From positions 1-42,229 of the forward strand of contig CAISOX010000090.1 of assembly GCA_903887235.1 (NCBI GenBank): DNA of 42,229 nucleotides, given 5' to 3'. Position numbers and translations under genes: made by a program. Below the pieces are notes generated by a model. That model saw only the letters and a program-made list of their open reading frames with translations. It ran no database searches and was not told where the DNA came from. The DNA comes from an uncultured Alphaproteobacteria bacterium. GTDB taxonomy: Bacteria; Pseudomonadota; Alphaproteobacteria; Rickettsiales; Midichloriaceae. This document shows, piece by piece, positions 17,073 through 26,357 of the stretch (the stretch's first letter is position 1; each line of letters starts with the position of its first letter).

Positions 17073-20000
17073 CAATAACTCCAATACTGTTAAAATATTC
17101 GTTAATTTCGGAATTCATTTTACTCAAATATTCATCCAGTCTTTGCCTCTTATCTTCTCTTGATAGTTCATAGATAGTACCATCATCTTTGTTGTTATTT
17201 GCCACCATCTCAATAATTCCATATATTACTTTGTCACTCCAATTGCCATCAAATAATTTTGATAACATTAAATAACTATTTTCTAGCTTATCTTTATGAT
17301 ACCTAATCCAGTGATTTACAATAGCTCTAGCTTCTTCTTCATTTTCTATAAGTTCAAGCTCTCTACTGACCTTAAATATATCAAGTGCCGTAATACCTTG
17401 AGCCTGTATAAAATGTTCCCATACAGGTAACCCTTCTAATTTAAATACCTCAACTATATCTTTAAGTTCAACTGAGCATTGCACTTTAAAATCAACTATC
17501 AGCATTTCAAAATATTCATACATTTTTTTTATTGTTTCATAAAACTTATTGTATAAATTATCTTTGCTTGGTCTAATAAAAATATCTATGTATTGTCTTA
17601 ACATAACATCTATCCCAGGTAACATGTATTCCTTATATAAAATAGCTTGCCCACTACTTTTACATTTTTTAAGTACAACATCTATAAAATTATCAATTTG
17701 TTCATTTATTAAATTAATGCTTTCTTTCCATTTTATTGTTAATTTCTCTTTCTTATTCAAACTATCTACAATCTGATTAAATATAATTTTACTATCGTTT
17801 CTTATGTTACTTATTGGGGTTATATAAAAACTCTCTTTTATACTCTTTTGCTTAATTATAAATTCGTCTAAAAATTTCTGATGTAATTTTGTTATATTCT
17901 GCTTTTTATTATTCAACATCTGAACTAATTTTTGATTTAGTAGCTCATTTTCTTTTACTATATTATTTAATAATAGCTCATTTTTTATTATTAATTTGAC
18001 ATCAGAGGATTTATATCCCTTACTCCAATTATCAAATTCTTCTTTAAATTTTGCTATTTTATAATTATCAGGCTCTACGTTTAATTTTACCCTTATATAA
18101 TGGTTATGCCAATTTATACATTGCTCCCTTTTTTTATCAAATCCTAAAAGTGTATTTTTGAAAAGCTGTGCTTTCTCATTTGCTGTAGTTTTAACCTTTA
18201 ATTCGCTCACATAATTTAGCAGTTCATTTAATAATACATCTTCACTACAACCCCTTTCATAATTTTCATACATGGCCTCCAATTCACTTTTTATTGACTC
18301 CTCTATACTTGAAGATGAATTTTTTATATATCTATCACTTATAACTGGTATTATTTCTTTATTCCATGCATTCGATTCTTTACTTATTAAATTGTCCTTA
18401 AATTCATTCTTTTTGCTTTCTATAATTTTTTCATAATTATTAAAATATTCTTCTTCTATAAAATAGCTATTATATAGTTTCTCATCTAATGCTCTAAGAT
18501 TTACTATAGTAGGGCCTTCTTCTAATTTTATTCCTTTTGCCCGCTTCATATCTTCATAAAATTCTTCTAAATCTCTGTTCACTATACTTAGTAAATTCCA
18601 GGCTTCAACCTGATTTATGTCTATTGTTATTCTTAATTCTTGTATAATTGTATATAATGACTTTTCATCAAGTAATCTTTTTGATACTACATCTGCATTA
18701 AGTATTTCTTTTACCTTATTTATAAATATTTTTATATCTCCTTTATTATGCCACCATAATGCATATAAAAAATAGTAAAGCCTTATTATGCTATCTGTAT
18801 CCTTATATCTTTCTATCTCACTCTTTACATTAAATAAATATCCTTCAAGGTTCTTTATCCCCTTTCCTGATTCCTCTAAAATATTCTTTAGTCTACTTAT
18901 TTCTTTATACTTATACTCATTATCAAGTTCAGGTAAAAATTCTGTAAATGCTTTGTTACTATCTTTAAAGCCTATTAATTTACCAATGCTAACTACCTCT
19001 ACTTTTTCATTTATCACAGTAGAACTTATATCTACATCCCAATCTTTACTAATAACCTCATATTTGTCTATTGGATTATAATTTTTTGATTGTAATTTTA
19101 CTATTTTATGCTTAATCGCATTTTGTAATTTTATTAAAAATATATCATATTCTTGATATATTGTTTTAAGCCCATTTGCTATATTTCTATTATTAAAATA
19201 CTCAATCTGTCCATTATGTATATTTTCCGATGATTTTAATATTGCCTCAACTAACTTCTCATCTAGCTTTTCTTGATTGCCTGATAATACTTCATTTAAC
19301 TCTTCAATTGAAACCTTAAAACAACTAATAAATACTTCTTCCTTACTCCCAAATAGTACATCTTTAAAAACTTCCGCCTTTTCTTCTAAATATGATTCAA
19401 AAGCTTCTATTAATTTCTCTAATGTATCTTTCTTATTAGTTGCGTAATTTAGTGAATTAAATAATTCTTTTTGTCCATTTACTAGGAATTCTAGATATTT
19501 TTTATAGTAATTTATTTTTTGTCTGTACTTCTCTATATTGTTTCCTAACATCTTAGAAATATACTCAAATAATTCCAGAAAGTTATTGTTTAAATCCTCA
19601 CTTACTTTTTTAAAAAAATCTTCTTCTTCTAATAATTCATCTATCTGTTCTATTGCATTATTACTAAATACTAATTTTCCTTTTTCTTCTTGTGCCTTTG
19701 TTTCCTCAAGACTTGTCAATATCTGATAAAATCTATCCCCTATATCTTTCCCTCTTGGCTCTTCTTTATTGTACACTTGTAGCCCTTGATTATCTTCATC
19801 ACCACCGCCTATAGCTAATACCTGCTGATTGTCTGTAAATTGTAGATTATCTATATCAAAAATATAAAAGCTTTTCTTTAATGCATATGTATAATATTTA
19901 CTTAGCCCTGTTTTAAATTTTTTGACATATTTCTCTGTTGCATCTTTTTTTATTTTTTCCTTTTCTTGCCCAAATTCCAGCTCATCAATCTTGTACTTAT

Positions 20001-21306
20001 TTTCGCTTAACTGATTTAATAATCCCTCTTTATTTTCTAGTAATTCAATGCTTTCAGTGTAAAATTTTTCTACTTCACTATTATATTTAGATAAATTGCT
20101 TTTTAAAATTTTTAGTTCAGGATTTATAACTTTATCTATAAAATTTTTAAATCTATCTTCTTGGCACTCTATGCTATTATGTTTGTCTATCGCAATTTTA
20201 AATGTTTGGATAAATTTTGCTACCCCTCCTTCATCTTCTAAATAAAATAACTTCTCAAATTTTTTCTTATAGCTTTGATAATGCTCATCTTCTAACTGAT
20301 CCCATTCATCTTTTAAATTAAATATTACTTCAGGTATATTATTTATTATATTTCGTGTGATTGTATCCGAATCAAATGCATTAATTACTGAATTTATGTT
20401 TTTAAGCTCTCTCAGCGCTGTTTTGTGTTTTTGCCTGTGTTCCCTTTCAAGAGTGATAAAATCCTTCTCTATGCCCTCTAAAAGCTCACTTTTATTTTTT
20501 ACTATTGCTTCTAAAAACTCTTTTTTTATTAATTCATATTTTTTTTCTAACTCTTTATCTACTTTAGCTATTTTATAACTCTCTTCTCCTAATCCAAAAC
20601 TATCACTTAATAAATTATAGTATTCCTCATCTCTATACTCATTATAGCTTTGTTCCCATACTACAATTTCGCCTTTAATTATATCATTAAAATTAGTACT
20701 GCCCAATAATGCCTTATTTAATTTTAATACACTTTCTTCAGCTTTTTCTTTTATAAGCTTCTTTAATATATAAAGTAGTTCCGATTTTAATTTCTGAACT
20801 TCAGATATTTTTATTTTATAAAATCCCGCAACTAAATTTTCATCAAGTTCATACCAAAATCTTTCCCCTTTCTTGTTGCTTTCTAAATACTCTTTGAATA
20901 AATTTATAGCTTTAATAGTTGCTTTTATCTCTTTATTTAAGCTATTTACTTTTTCCCTATATTCTTCTAGCTCTTCTTGAGCTACATTGTCCCATAACCT
21001 CTTTAAATCATATTCATTACATATTCTTCTTACATTAGCCTTAATATCTACTATTAATTTATTTTTTATATTCTCTAATTTATTTATTTCTATTTGTTCT
21101 TCCTGACTATCCCAGCTCTCAGCGCATCCAATCAAACTATTATTTGCTATTTCTACATATGAGTTAAAATTATTAATTAATATTACGAAATTTTCAGAAA
21201 ACCTTTCTTGCCTCTTTACTTCAAGTCTACTAACTAAATAATTTCTTGTATCGCTACATAAATCCTCAAAAGATTTTTTAAGTAATTCTATTCCCACTTT
21301 ACTCAT
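17065..21306 (-). CDS. Giant coiled-coil-rich protein (1413 aa)
   Basis: The largest gene in the window, 10% of its length. The 1413-aa product is almost entirely charged, Lys/Glu/Asn/Leu-rich helix with long heptad-like stretches. A more ordered break lies at about 470-510 (a GGGDEDNQG loop). There is no signal peptide, TM segment, Walker motif or protease motif. It overlaps the 625-aa gene by 4 bases (ATGA) and the adaptor candidate by a few codons, so it is translated with the virion proteins. P22 has nothing between coat and gp4. Possible roles are an internal virion or ejection protein, a giant scaffold, or a tail component; none is shown. Confidence 0.7.
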   Translation of the reverse strand: MSKVGIELLKKSFEDLCSDTRNYLVSRLEVKRQERFSENFVILINNFNSYVEIANNSLIGCAESWDSQEEQIEINKLENIKNKLIVDIKANVRRICNEYDLKRLWDNVAQEELEEYREKVNSLNKEIKATIKAINLFKEYLESNKKGERFWYELDENLVAGFYKIKISEVQKLKSELLYILKKLIKEKAEESVLKLNKALLGSTNFNDIIKGEIVVWEQSYNEYRDEEYYNLLSDSFGLGEESYKIAKVDKELEKKYELIKKEFLEAIVKNKSELLEGIEKDFITLEREHRQKHKTALRELKNINSVINAFDSDTITRNIINNIPEVIFNLKDEWDQLEDEHYQSYKKKFEKLFYLEDEGGVAKFIQTFKIAIDKHNSIECQEDRFKNFIDKVINPELKILKSNLSKYNSEVEKFYTESIELLENKEGLLNQLSENKYKIDELEFGQEKEKIKKDATEKYVKKFKTGLSKYYTYALKKSFYIFDIDNLQFTDNQQVLAIGGGDEDNQGLQVYNKEEPRGKDIGDRFYQILTSLEETKAQEEKGKLVFSNNAIEQIDELLEEEDFFKKVSEDLNNNFLELFEYISKMLGNNIEKYRQKINYYKKYLEFLVNGQKELFNSLNYATNKKDTLEKLIEAFESYLEEKAEVFKDVLFGSKEEVFISCFKVSIEELNEVLSGNQEKLDEKLVEAILKSSENIHNGQIEYFNNRNIANGLKTIYQEYDIFLIKLQNAIKHKIVKLQSKNYNPIDKYEVISKDWDVDISSTVINEKVEVVSIGKLIGFKDSNKAFTEFLPELDNEYKYKEISRLKNILEESGKGIKNLEGYLFNVKSEIERYKDTDSIIRLYYFLYALWWHNKGDIKIFINKVKEILNADVVSKRLLDEKSLYTIIQELRITIDINQVEAWNLLSIVNRDLEEFYEDMKRAKGIKLEEGPTIVNLRALDEKLYNSYFIEEEYFNNYEKIIESKKNEFKDNLISKESNAWNKEIIPVISDRYIKNSSSSIEESIKSELEAMYENYERGCSEDVLLNELLNYVSELKVKTTANEKAQLFKNTLLGFDKKREQCINWHNHYIRVKLNVEPDNYKIAKFKEEFDNWSKGYKSSDVKLIIKNELLLNNIVKENELLNQKLVQMLNNKKQNITKLHQKFLDEFIIKQKSIKESFYITPISNIRNDSKIIFNQIVDSLNKKEKLTIKWKESINLINEQIDNFIDVVLKKCKSSGQAILYKEYMLPGIDVMLRQYIDIFIRPSKDNLYNKFYETIKKMYEYFEMLIVDFKVQCSVELKDIVEVFKLEGLPVWEHFIQAQGITALDIFKVSRELELIENEEEARAIVNHWIRYHKDKLENSYLMLSKLFDGNWSDKVIYGIIEMVANNNKDDGTIYELSREDKRQRLDEYLSKMNSEINEYFNSIGVIDE

Positions 21307-23180
21307 AACAACTCTTTTATAGCTTTTATATTCTCGCTCTCAAATATTCCTTTCTCAATTACTTTAGTGCTTAATGTGCTATACTCAATTTCTTTTACTT
21401 TAATTTGCCTAAACATATTACTCCTTGTTTGGTAATTGGCATTTTTGTACTTCTCGTATAAACTCGTTATTGCTATTTTTTCTAAATTATTTTTAAATTT
21501 ATTCAATATATTTTCTAATTTATTTTTCATTTCATCCCATAATACAATATGTACCATTCTATTTGATTGCTCATTTACTAGCTCATCATATCTCGGTAGC
21601 TCAATGATTTGCTCCTTCAAATATTCAGCTTTACTTATAATTTGATTATATTTTTTTACATACATACTTACCTCTGTATGCGCCTTATTATATTTATTAC
21701 TGTACTCTATATCGTATTTTGCAATTTGCTCTTCCCCTATTAAAATATTCAAATCTTTTGCAAAACCATTCCATTTGTCAATATCTAATTCATCATACTT
21801 AGCAATGGCTAAATTTATTTTATCTTTATAGGATTTATTTATTTCTATTGCTGTAGTACTTTCTAAATACCTAACAAACTTATTGCTAAAATTATCTGGC
21901 TTAATATTTTGCACCTCTTTACAAATTTCTTTTAATTCTTGCTTCTTTGTATTTAACAAATCTTTAAAACTTCTATATAATTCATCATTATACTTTCGAT
22001 AATATTTTTCTACTTTATCTTTATTAAATTCAACACTGATTCCATACCAACCACTTAACTCGTTAACTTTCTCCATTATATCCCATAATAGCTCTACTTT
22101 TAAAGTATTTATTATATCTATTAATAATTTATTGCTCTCGTCTTTATTTTCACTTATTTTAGCTTCATCAAAATTTCTTATTATCTCTATAAGCTCTTTT
22201 ATATCTACGTTGCTTGTAACAAAGATACTTTTTTCATTATCAATTAAAAAATTTCCTATTCCTTTATCTTCACTTACAGCTATTTTGAATTTTTCTACTT
22301 TATTTTTATATTTATTATATTTTGCATCATATTCTCTAACTTGAGCATCTAATACTGTTAATATTTCAGTTCTAAATTTTTGCTCTATTACTTCCTTACT
22401 CTTACTAACTTCACTTTTAATTGTAGCTTTAAATTTTTTTCTAAATTCTACGTATACTTGCTCCCACTCCGATTTAAATCCTAAAATTTTTAAAAATACC
22501 CATATGTAATTTAGATATAGATAATATAAATTTAAACTTTCAACATATTCTTCAACTTTGCCACTATATCCAGTATCTCTAATTTCTTTTGTGTCTATGT
22601 TTAAAAATTCTTTATTGATTTCAGAACTTGTTAATTTTCCAAGCACTTTAAACAATTTCTTTGCTAATTCCTCAACTGAATCAGCTTTAAATATATTCCA
22701 TAAACTTTTTGAATATTTATGTGCACCTATGAACGTGTAGCCTTCCCAATCTTTATTTATATTTTTTATTATTTGCTCATCCCAACCCAAATTACTTTTT
22801 ATATCTTTTCCAATACTGATTAATTGCTCTTCTGTAGATATACTTACAAACTCAAGGCCTCTTTGCACTATCCTTCCTCTTAGCTCTTCTCCTTCTAATC
22901 TCACCCCAGTGAATAAGCTAAAATTTATCATTATTTGAAAAAAGATTAAAAACTCCTTAAAATTTTCAATCTTTTCTACTTCATTTAGAGCCTCTAAATA
23001 TTTAATAACTAATCTATCTCTTTCTTCTTCCTTACTCCAATTAATAAATATTGTATTTACAGTCTTTATGCATCCTTGTAAATATGAAGAAAGTCCTTTA
23101 TCCTCAATATGAGAAATTACTCTAGATTCTAACTTGTCATATACTATTTTGTATCTTGTATCATCAACGGCATCAGTCAC
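21303..23180 (-). CDS. Large helical protein of unknown function (625 aa)
   Basis: A 625-aa protein starting two bases after the coat stop and ending in a 4-base overlap with the 1413-aa gene. Composition is like its larger neighbour: Lys/Glu/Ile/Asn-rich helix, few Pro, Gly or Cys. A somewhat globular N-terminal 230 residues has a Trp-containing segment (NKDWEGYTFIGAHKYSKSLW, about 141-160). No TM segment or catalytic motif is seen. The two genes may derive from one ancestral helical module or encode partners of one structure. That is inference from composition and coupling. Confidence 0.7.
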   Translation of the reverse strand: MTDAVDDTRYKIVYDKLESRVISHIEDKGLSSYLQGCIKTVNTIFINWSKEEERDRLVIKYLEALNEVEKIENFKEFLIFFQIMINFSLFTGVRLEGEELRGRIVQRGLEFVSISTEEQLISIGKDIKSNLGWDEQIIKNINKDWEGYTFIGAHKYSKSLWNIFKADSVEELAKKLFKVLGKLTSSEINKEFLNIDTKEIRDTGYSGKVEEYVESLNLYYLYLNYIWVFLKILGFKSEWEQVYVEFRKKFKATIKSEVSKSKEVIEQKFRTEILTVLDAQVREYDAKYNKYKNKVEKFKIAVSEDKGIGNFLIDNEKSIFVTSNVDIKELIEIIRNFDEAKISENKDESNKLLIDIINTLKVELLWDIMEKVNELSGWYGISVEFNKDKVEKYYRKYNDELYRSFKDLLNTKKQELKEICKEVQNIKPDNFSNKFVRYLESTTAIEINKSYKDKINLAIAKYDELDIDKWNGFAKDLNILIGEEQIAKYDIEYSNKYNKAHTEVSMYVKKYNQIISKAEYLKEQIIELPRYDELVNEQSNRMVHIVLWDEMKNKLENILNKFKNNLEKIAITSLYEKYKNANYQTRSNMFRQIKVKEIEYSTLSTKVIEKGIFESENIKAIKELL

Positions 23181-23182
23181 TT

Positions 23183-24688
23183 CTACATAATTATTTTAAT
23201 TATTAATTCTGGCCTAATAACTTTTACTCCCCACATTATATCCATCTTTACATTTACCTTATCATATGCGTAATCTGTCCATTGCGTTACCCTAAATGTA
23301 AAATCTCCTGTGTTCATAAGCTTAGATTTTTCATCAAGTGGAGCAGGAGGCGCTATTACCAACTTTACTGCTTCTTTATGAATGTAATACCCTACATTCC
23401 TACTTACTATCAATGGATTTGATATTGGGTAGATTTCAAGTATCCTATTCTCTAATAACTTTTTTAATACTTCCTTATCATCTATTGGTAATAATTTCCC
23501 TTCTAGGTATACATCATAGCTTGCATTTTCATCTTTCCATTCTTTTAGAGCTGTTCCAGCATTCATTCTATTTTGAGCTCTCCTCTGTACCCTAGTTAAA
23601 TCAAATTCAAGACTATAATCGTTTCCAGATTTCATTAACAATCCTTGTAACGCCACTCCTGTATCTTTTTTTTCGTAAAATAAATGACCAAATGTAAGTC
23701 CATCTAAATATACTTTTTTCTTAAGGTAATTTTCTATGTGCTCTTCTTGCTTTTCATATGAATTTATCACCTTTATCTCGTCATCTGTTGGAGAATCTAC
23801 ATTCTTTGCTACTGGCTTCTTTGCTTTTTCTAGCGGTATAATTAGTGTTATTTTATCTGAAGCAGTAGTAAAACTAGCTCCACTTACTTTAACTTTCAGT
23901 ATATTTATTACATACTTAGTTGCATCATTATTTGCTAAACTTATACTTGTCTCCTTTACTCTGTATACGTTAAAATCCTTAAGTATACTTGGACTTTCGT
24001 ATATATGTGTGCCTCCACTAATTGTAGTAATATATCCCTTCTCTAATATCTTTGCTGGATACTGAGTTGTATTTAATCCAACCAGTTCATTGCTCAAGAT
24101 TGTATTTGCATCACTACTAAATAAAAAACTACATCCAGTTGATGGTATTCCTATCTTTGTCGCAACCCCTCTTGTTGCATTTATTTTAGGTATCGTCTTT
24201 AATTTATCATTATATATATCAGGATTATTGATATAACTTGATACCGTAGCTACATTACTATCAATTGCTTGTATCTTCGATAAAATTGTCCTATCTATGT
24301 GCTCAGATAATGTCGCAGCCTGAGGCTTAATTACATTATTATGAAAATCACTCAATGTCATATCTAACTGTACTTCCTTAAAACTGTAACTTGTATCTAT
24401 ACCATCTTGCCACTCGATCCTTACTGGTATACTTGTCTCGTTTATTTTATTTACTGCATCATATTCAACCTCACCATTTTTCCCTCTGCCAAATACATGA
24501 TTGTCTCGCCTAATTTTGAATGTGGTAAAATCTTTTACATTTATAACGTCTCCAATCTGTCCAAACTCTTTGCTCAAATTTGTGCTTACTATATTTTTCA
24601 TCACCAGCTCATGCCTCAAAGCAACAGCCCCTTCTTTTGCAAATATTTCTGGTGTTAAAAAATTATTTATATTATTTCTAATTGTCAT
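23183..24688 (-). CDS. Major capsid (coat) protein, P22 gp5-like
   Basis: A 501-aa protein. Supporting points: position right after the scaffold gene; the N-terminal arm followed by ISTNL-type and INVKDFTTFKIRR strands; a central region listing ligand-like turns; and a C-terminus that reads like P22 coat (KMDIMWGVKVIRPELI compared with the P22-type 'ALWYGVNATRPEAI'). P22 gp5 is 430 aa. The extra length may be a larger insertion domain, around residues 270-340, which is Lys-rich and polar. It would build an HK97-fold capsid with the scaffold and portal. Confidence 0.8.
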   Translation of the reverse strand: MTIRNNINNFLTPEIFAKEGAVALRHELVMKNIVSTNLSKEFGQIGDVINVKDFTTFKIRRDNHVFGRGKNGEVEYDAVNKINETSIPVRIEWQDGIDTSYSFKEVQLDMTLSDFHNNVIKPQAATLSEHIDRTILSKIQAIDSNVATVSSYINNPDIYNDKLKTIPKINATRGVATKIGIPSTGCSFLFSSDANTILSNELVGLNTTQYPAKILEKGYITTISGGTHIYESPSILKDFNVYRVKETSISLANNDATKYVINILKVKVSGASFTTASDKITLIIPLEKAKKPVAKNVDSPTDDEIKVINSYEKQEEHIENYLKKKVYLDGLTFGHLFYEKKDTGVALQGLLMKSGNDYSLEFDLTRVQRRAQNRMNAGTALKEWKDENASYDVYLEGKLLPIDDKEVLKKLLENRILEIYPISNPLIVSRNVGYYIHKEAVKLVIAPPAPLDEKSKLMNTGDFTFRVTQWTDYAYDKVNVKMDIMWGVKVIRPELIIKIIM

Positions 24689-24704
24689 TCTTTTCTCCTA
24701 TTCT

Positions 24705-25388
24705 TTATTTTGTAAATCCTTGTTCCCTTAAAAGCTCTTTCTCTCTATACGCTAAATATGTTTCGAAATCTGCTTTTTTTAAATCTTCTACCGATGTCAT
24801 TCCTGTACTACCACTATCTTTTATTTTATCTATTGGCTCTGGTGCATCACTAAAATACTTCTTTCCTTTTTTTGCTTTAATCTCTCCATTTTTCTCCATT
24901 ATCATATCTCTCCTCCACATCGGGTCTGATATATTATATAATCTTGATAATTCATCAGGATTTTCTAGTAAATTCTCCAGTATCTCCGGTGCATTATCCA
25001 TTAAAAATAATTCTGGTACTCCATGTATTGTTAAGCCTGATAATTTGCCACCATGCTCACTCTCTTTTAATATCTTTTCTGCTTTCTCTGGATTTGACTG
25101 CTTGTACTTTGCAAAATTCTTTCCAAAATTATCAAGCATCTCTCTTGTATACTCTCTTACCTCCCTATCTTTCTCCTGCTTCTGCGCTTGTTGCTCAACT
25201 ACTTTTGCCACAGATGCCTCAACATGTGGTATCATTTTATCTACTATTTTACCAGTGTCTAGCTCACTACTTTGTGTCGGCTGAGTACTTGTAGCATAAA
25301 CATTGGTTGCCTGTGATTTCTCAGCATTAACTGGGATTGGTCTATTATCTATAGATTGTTGGTTGTCTACTGGATTAATATCGCTCAT
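24705..25388 (-). CDS. Scaffolding protein
   Basis: A 227-aa, highly charged, low-complexity protein with no Cys. It has a Gln/Ser/Thr-rich N-terminus (1-45), long helices (45-115), a small central region and a basic helical C-terminus ending in LREQGFTK. P22-like scaffolds bind coat through a basic C-terminal helix-loop-helix, which the DFETYLAYREKELLREQ segment resembles. It sits 16 bases upstream of coat, as in P22. It is the first gene behind the promoter at 25402-25447 and so leads the morphogenesis operon. Confidence 0.75.
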   Translation of the reverse strand: MSDINPVDNQQSIDNRPIPVNAEKSQATNVYATSTQPTQSSELDTGKIVDKMIPHVEASVAKVVEQQAQKQEKDREVREYTREMLDNFGKNFAKYKQSNPEKAEKILKESEHGGKLSGLTIHGVPELFLMDNAPEILENLLENPDELSRLYNISDPMWRRDMIMEKNGEIKAKKGKKYFSDAPEPIDKIKDSGSTGMTSVEDLKKADFETYLAYREKELLREQGFTK

Positions 25389-25401
25389 TAACTATAATAT
25401 A

Positions 25402-25447
25402 CTGTTTTCGCTAATAGCATACTATTATAGCTCTAGTTACTTTGCAA
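25402..25447 (-). promoter_or_regulatory. Promoter plus GCGAAAACAG site, morphogenesis operon
   Basis: Minus strand: TTGCAA (25447-25442), 17 bases, TAGTAT (25424-25419), seven bases, GCGAAAACAG (25411-25402), then 13 bases to the scaffold ATG. A short inverted repeat (TAATAG/CTATTA) spans the -10. Confidence 0.7.
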
Positions 25448-25475
25448 CTACTTTATTAGCTTTTTTACAATATTT

Positions 25476-26294
25476 TTAAAAGTGATATCTAATTCCCATC
25501 ATGAAGTAATGTGCATGGCTTTTTATTTTTACTTCATTACCACCTTCTTCTTTAAAACTATCTTTAAAGCTCTTCTTAAATTTATACGCTAAATCTATGG
25601 TAGCATCTGGCGTGTCGTTATGTGCAAATGATACTCCCAATCCTAAAGTATAAAATGGGTTAAATTTACTTTTATATACATGAGAATCGCTGTATTCATT
25701 ACGATATTCTACAGTCTCTACTATTTTGTCTTTTTCTTTCCCATCTTTATCTTTTTCTTTCAGATGCTCTGCTTTTGTTATAGAATTAACGCCTTGGCAC
25801 TTTGTCTTAACTTTTTTGTTTGCAACACCAATACCTCCTAAAACAAAAGGTCTAATACCTTTAAATAAATTAGGAAAGTCATAATAGCCGTTTATACTTA
25901 AATCTAAATCTCTAGCTTCTATTTTTATCTCCTTGCTGAACTCAGTGACTCTTTCAGCTTTATGCGTAGTAACTGGTATAGGGGAAATTTCTTTTAAACT
26001 ATCAGGCTTATAATTATAACTTGATTTATCAGCACCAATTTTAAAGTCAAACCTAATATCATTAGTAAACTTGTAACCTAACCCTATACTGCCTATAAAT
26101 CCTCGATTAGATTCTATTTTTAATCCCTCAGGCATTCTTGTTTTCATAGAATTATAAATACTTTCTTCTAACTTACTACTATTTTTTCCAAAACCAAAAT
26201 CTCCAACTATGTAAAATCTGTTTTTTAGATCTTCAGAGTTTGCATTATAATTAATACATAACCCTACAATCAATCCTATTATATACTTTTTCAT
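25476..26294 (-). CDS. Outer-membrane beta-barrel, surface-antigen-like
   Basis: A 272-aa protein with a signal peptide (residues 1-20, hydrophobic IIGLIVGLC core). It then shows alternating amphipathic strands (FYIVGDFGFG, GFIGSIGLGYKFTNDIRFDFKIG, FVLGGIGVA, FYTLGLGVSF, ATIDLAYKF) and a final strand GIRYHF ending in Phe, the usual BAM signal. The pattern resembles the Surface_Ag_2/Msp2-P44 or opacity families of Rickettsiales. A long Lys/Glu loop at about 176-205 would be surface-exposed. Unlike its neighbours it has its own promoter without the phage operator, so it may be expressed in the lysogen and alter the host surface (lysogenic conversion). That role is inference. Confidence 0.75.
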   Translation of the reverse strand: MKKYIIGLIVGLCINYNANSEDLKNRFYIVGDFGFGKNSSKLEESIYNSMKTRMPEGLKIESNRGFIGSIGLGYKFTNDIRFDFKIGADKSSYNYKPDSLKEISPIPVTTHKAERVTEFSKEIKIEARDLDLSINGYYDFPNLFKGIRPFVLGGIGVANKKVKTKCQGVNSITKAEHLKEKDKDGKEKDKIVETVEYRNEYSDSHVYKSKFNPFYTLGLGVSFAHNDTPDATIDLAYKFKKSFKDSFKEEGGNEVKIKSHAHYFMMGIRYHF

Positions 26295-26323
26295 TTATTT
26301 CTTTTGTAAAATTACACATAAGT

Positions 26324-26352
26324 AGGGTATTTTATGAATTTACATAAGTCAA
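26324..26352 (-). promoter_or_regulatory. Independent promoter of the outer-membrane protein
   Basis: Minus strand: TTGACT (26352-26347), 17-base spacer, TACCCT (26329-26324), then about 30 bases to ATG 26294. No GCGAAAACAG lies near, which separates its control from the operons on either side. Confidence 0.5.
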
Positions 26353-26357
26353 GCAAT

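Noticed and set aside
24682-25294. Long plus-strand frames (200 aa and 116 aa) opposite the scaffold and coat start
   Set aside because: Ser/Pro/Phe-rich antisense of a confident operon with no ribosome sites; frame shadows of charged coding DNA.
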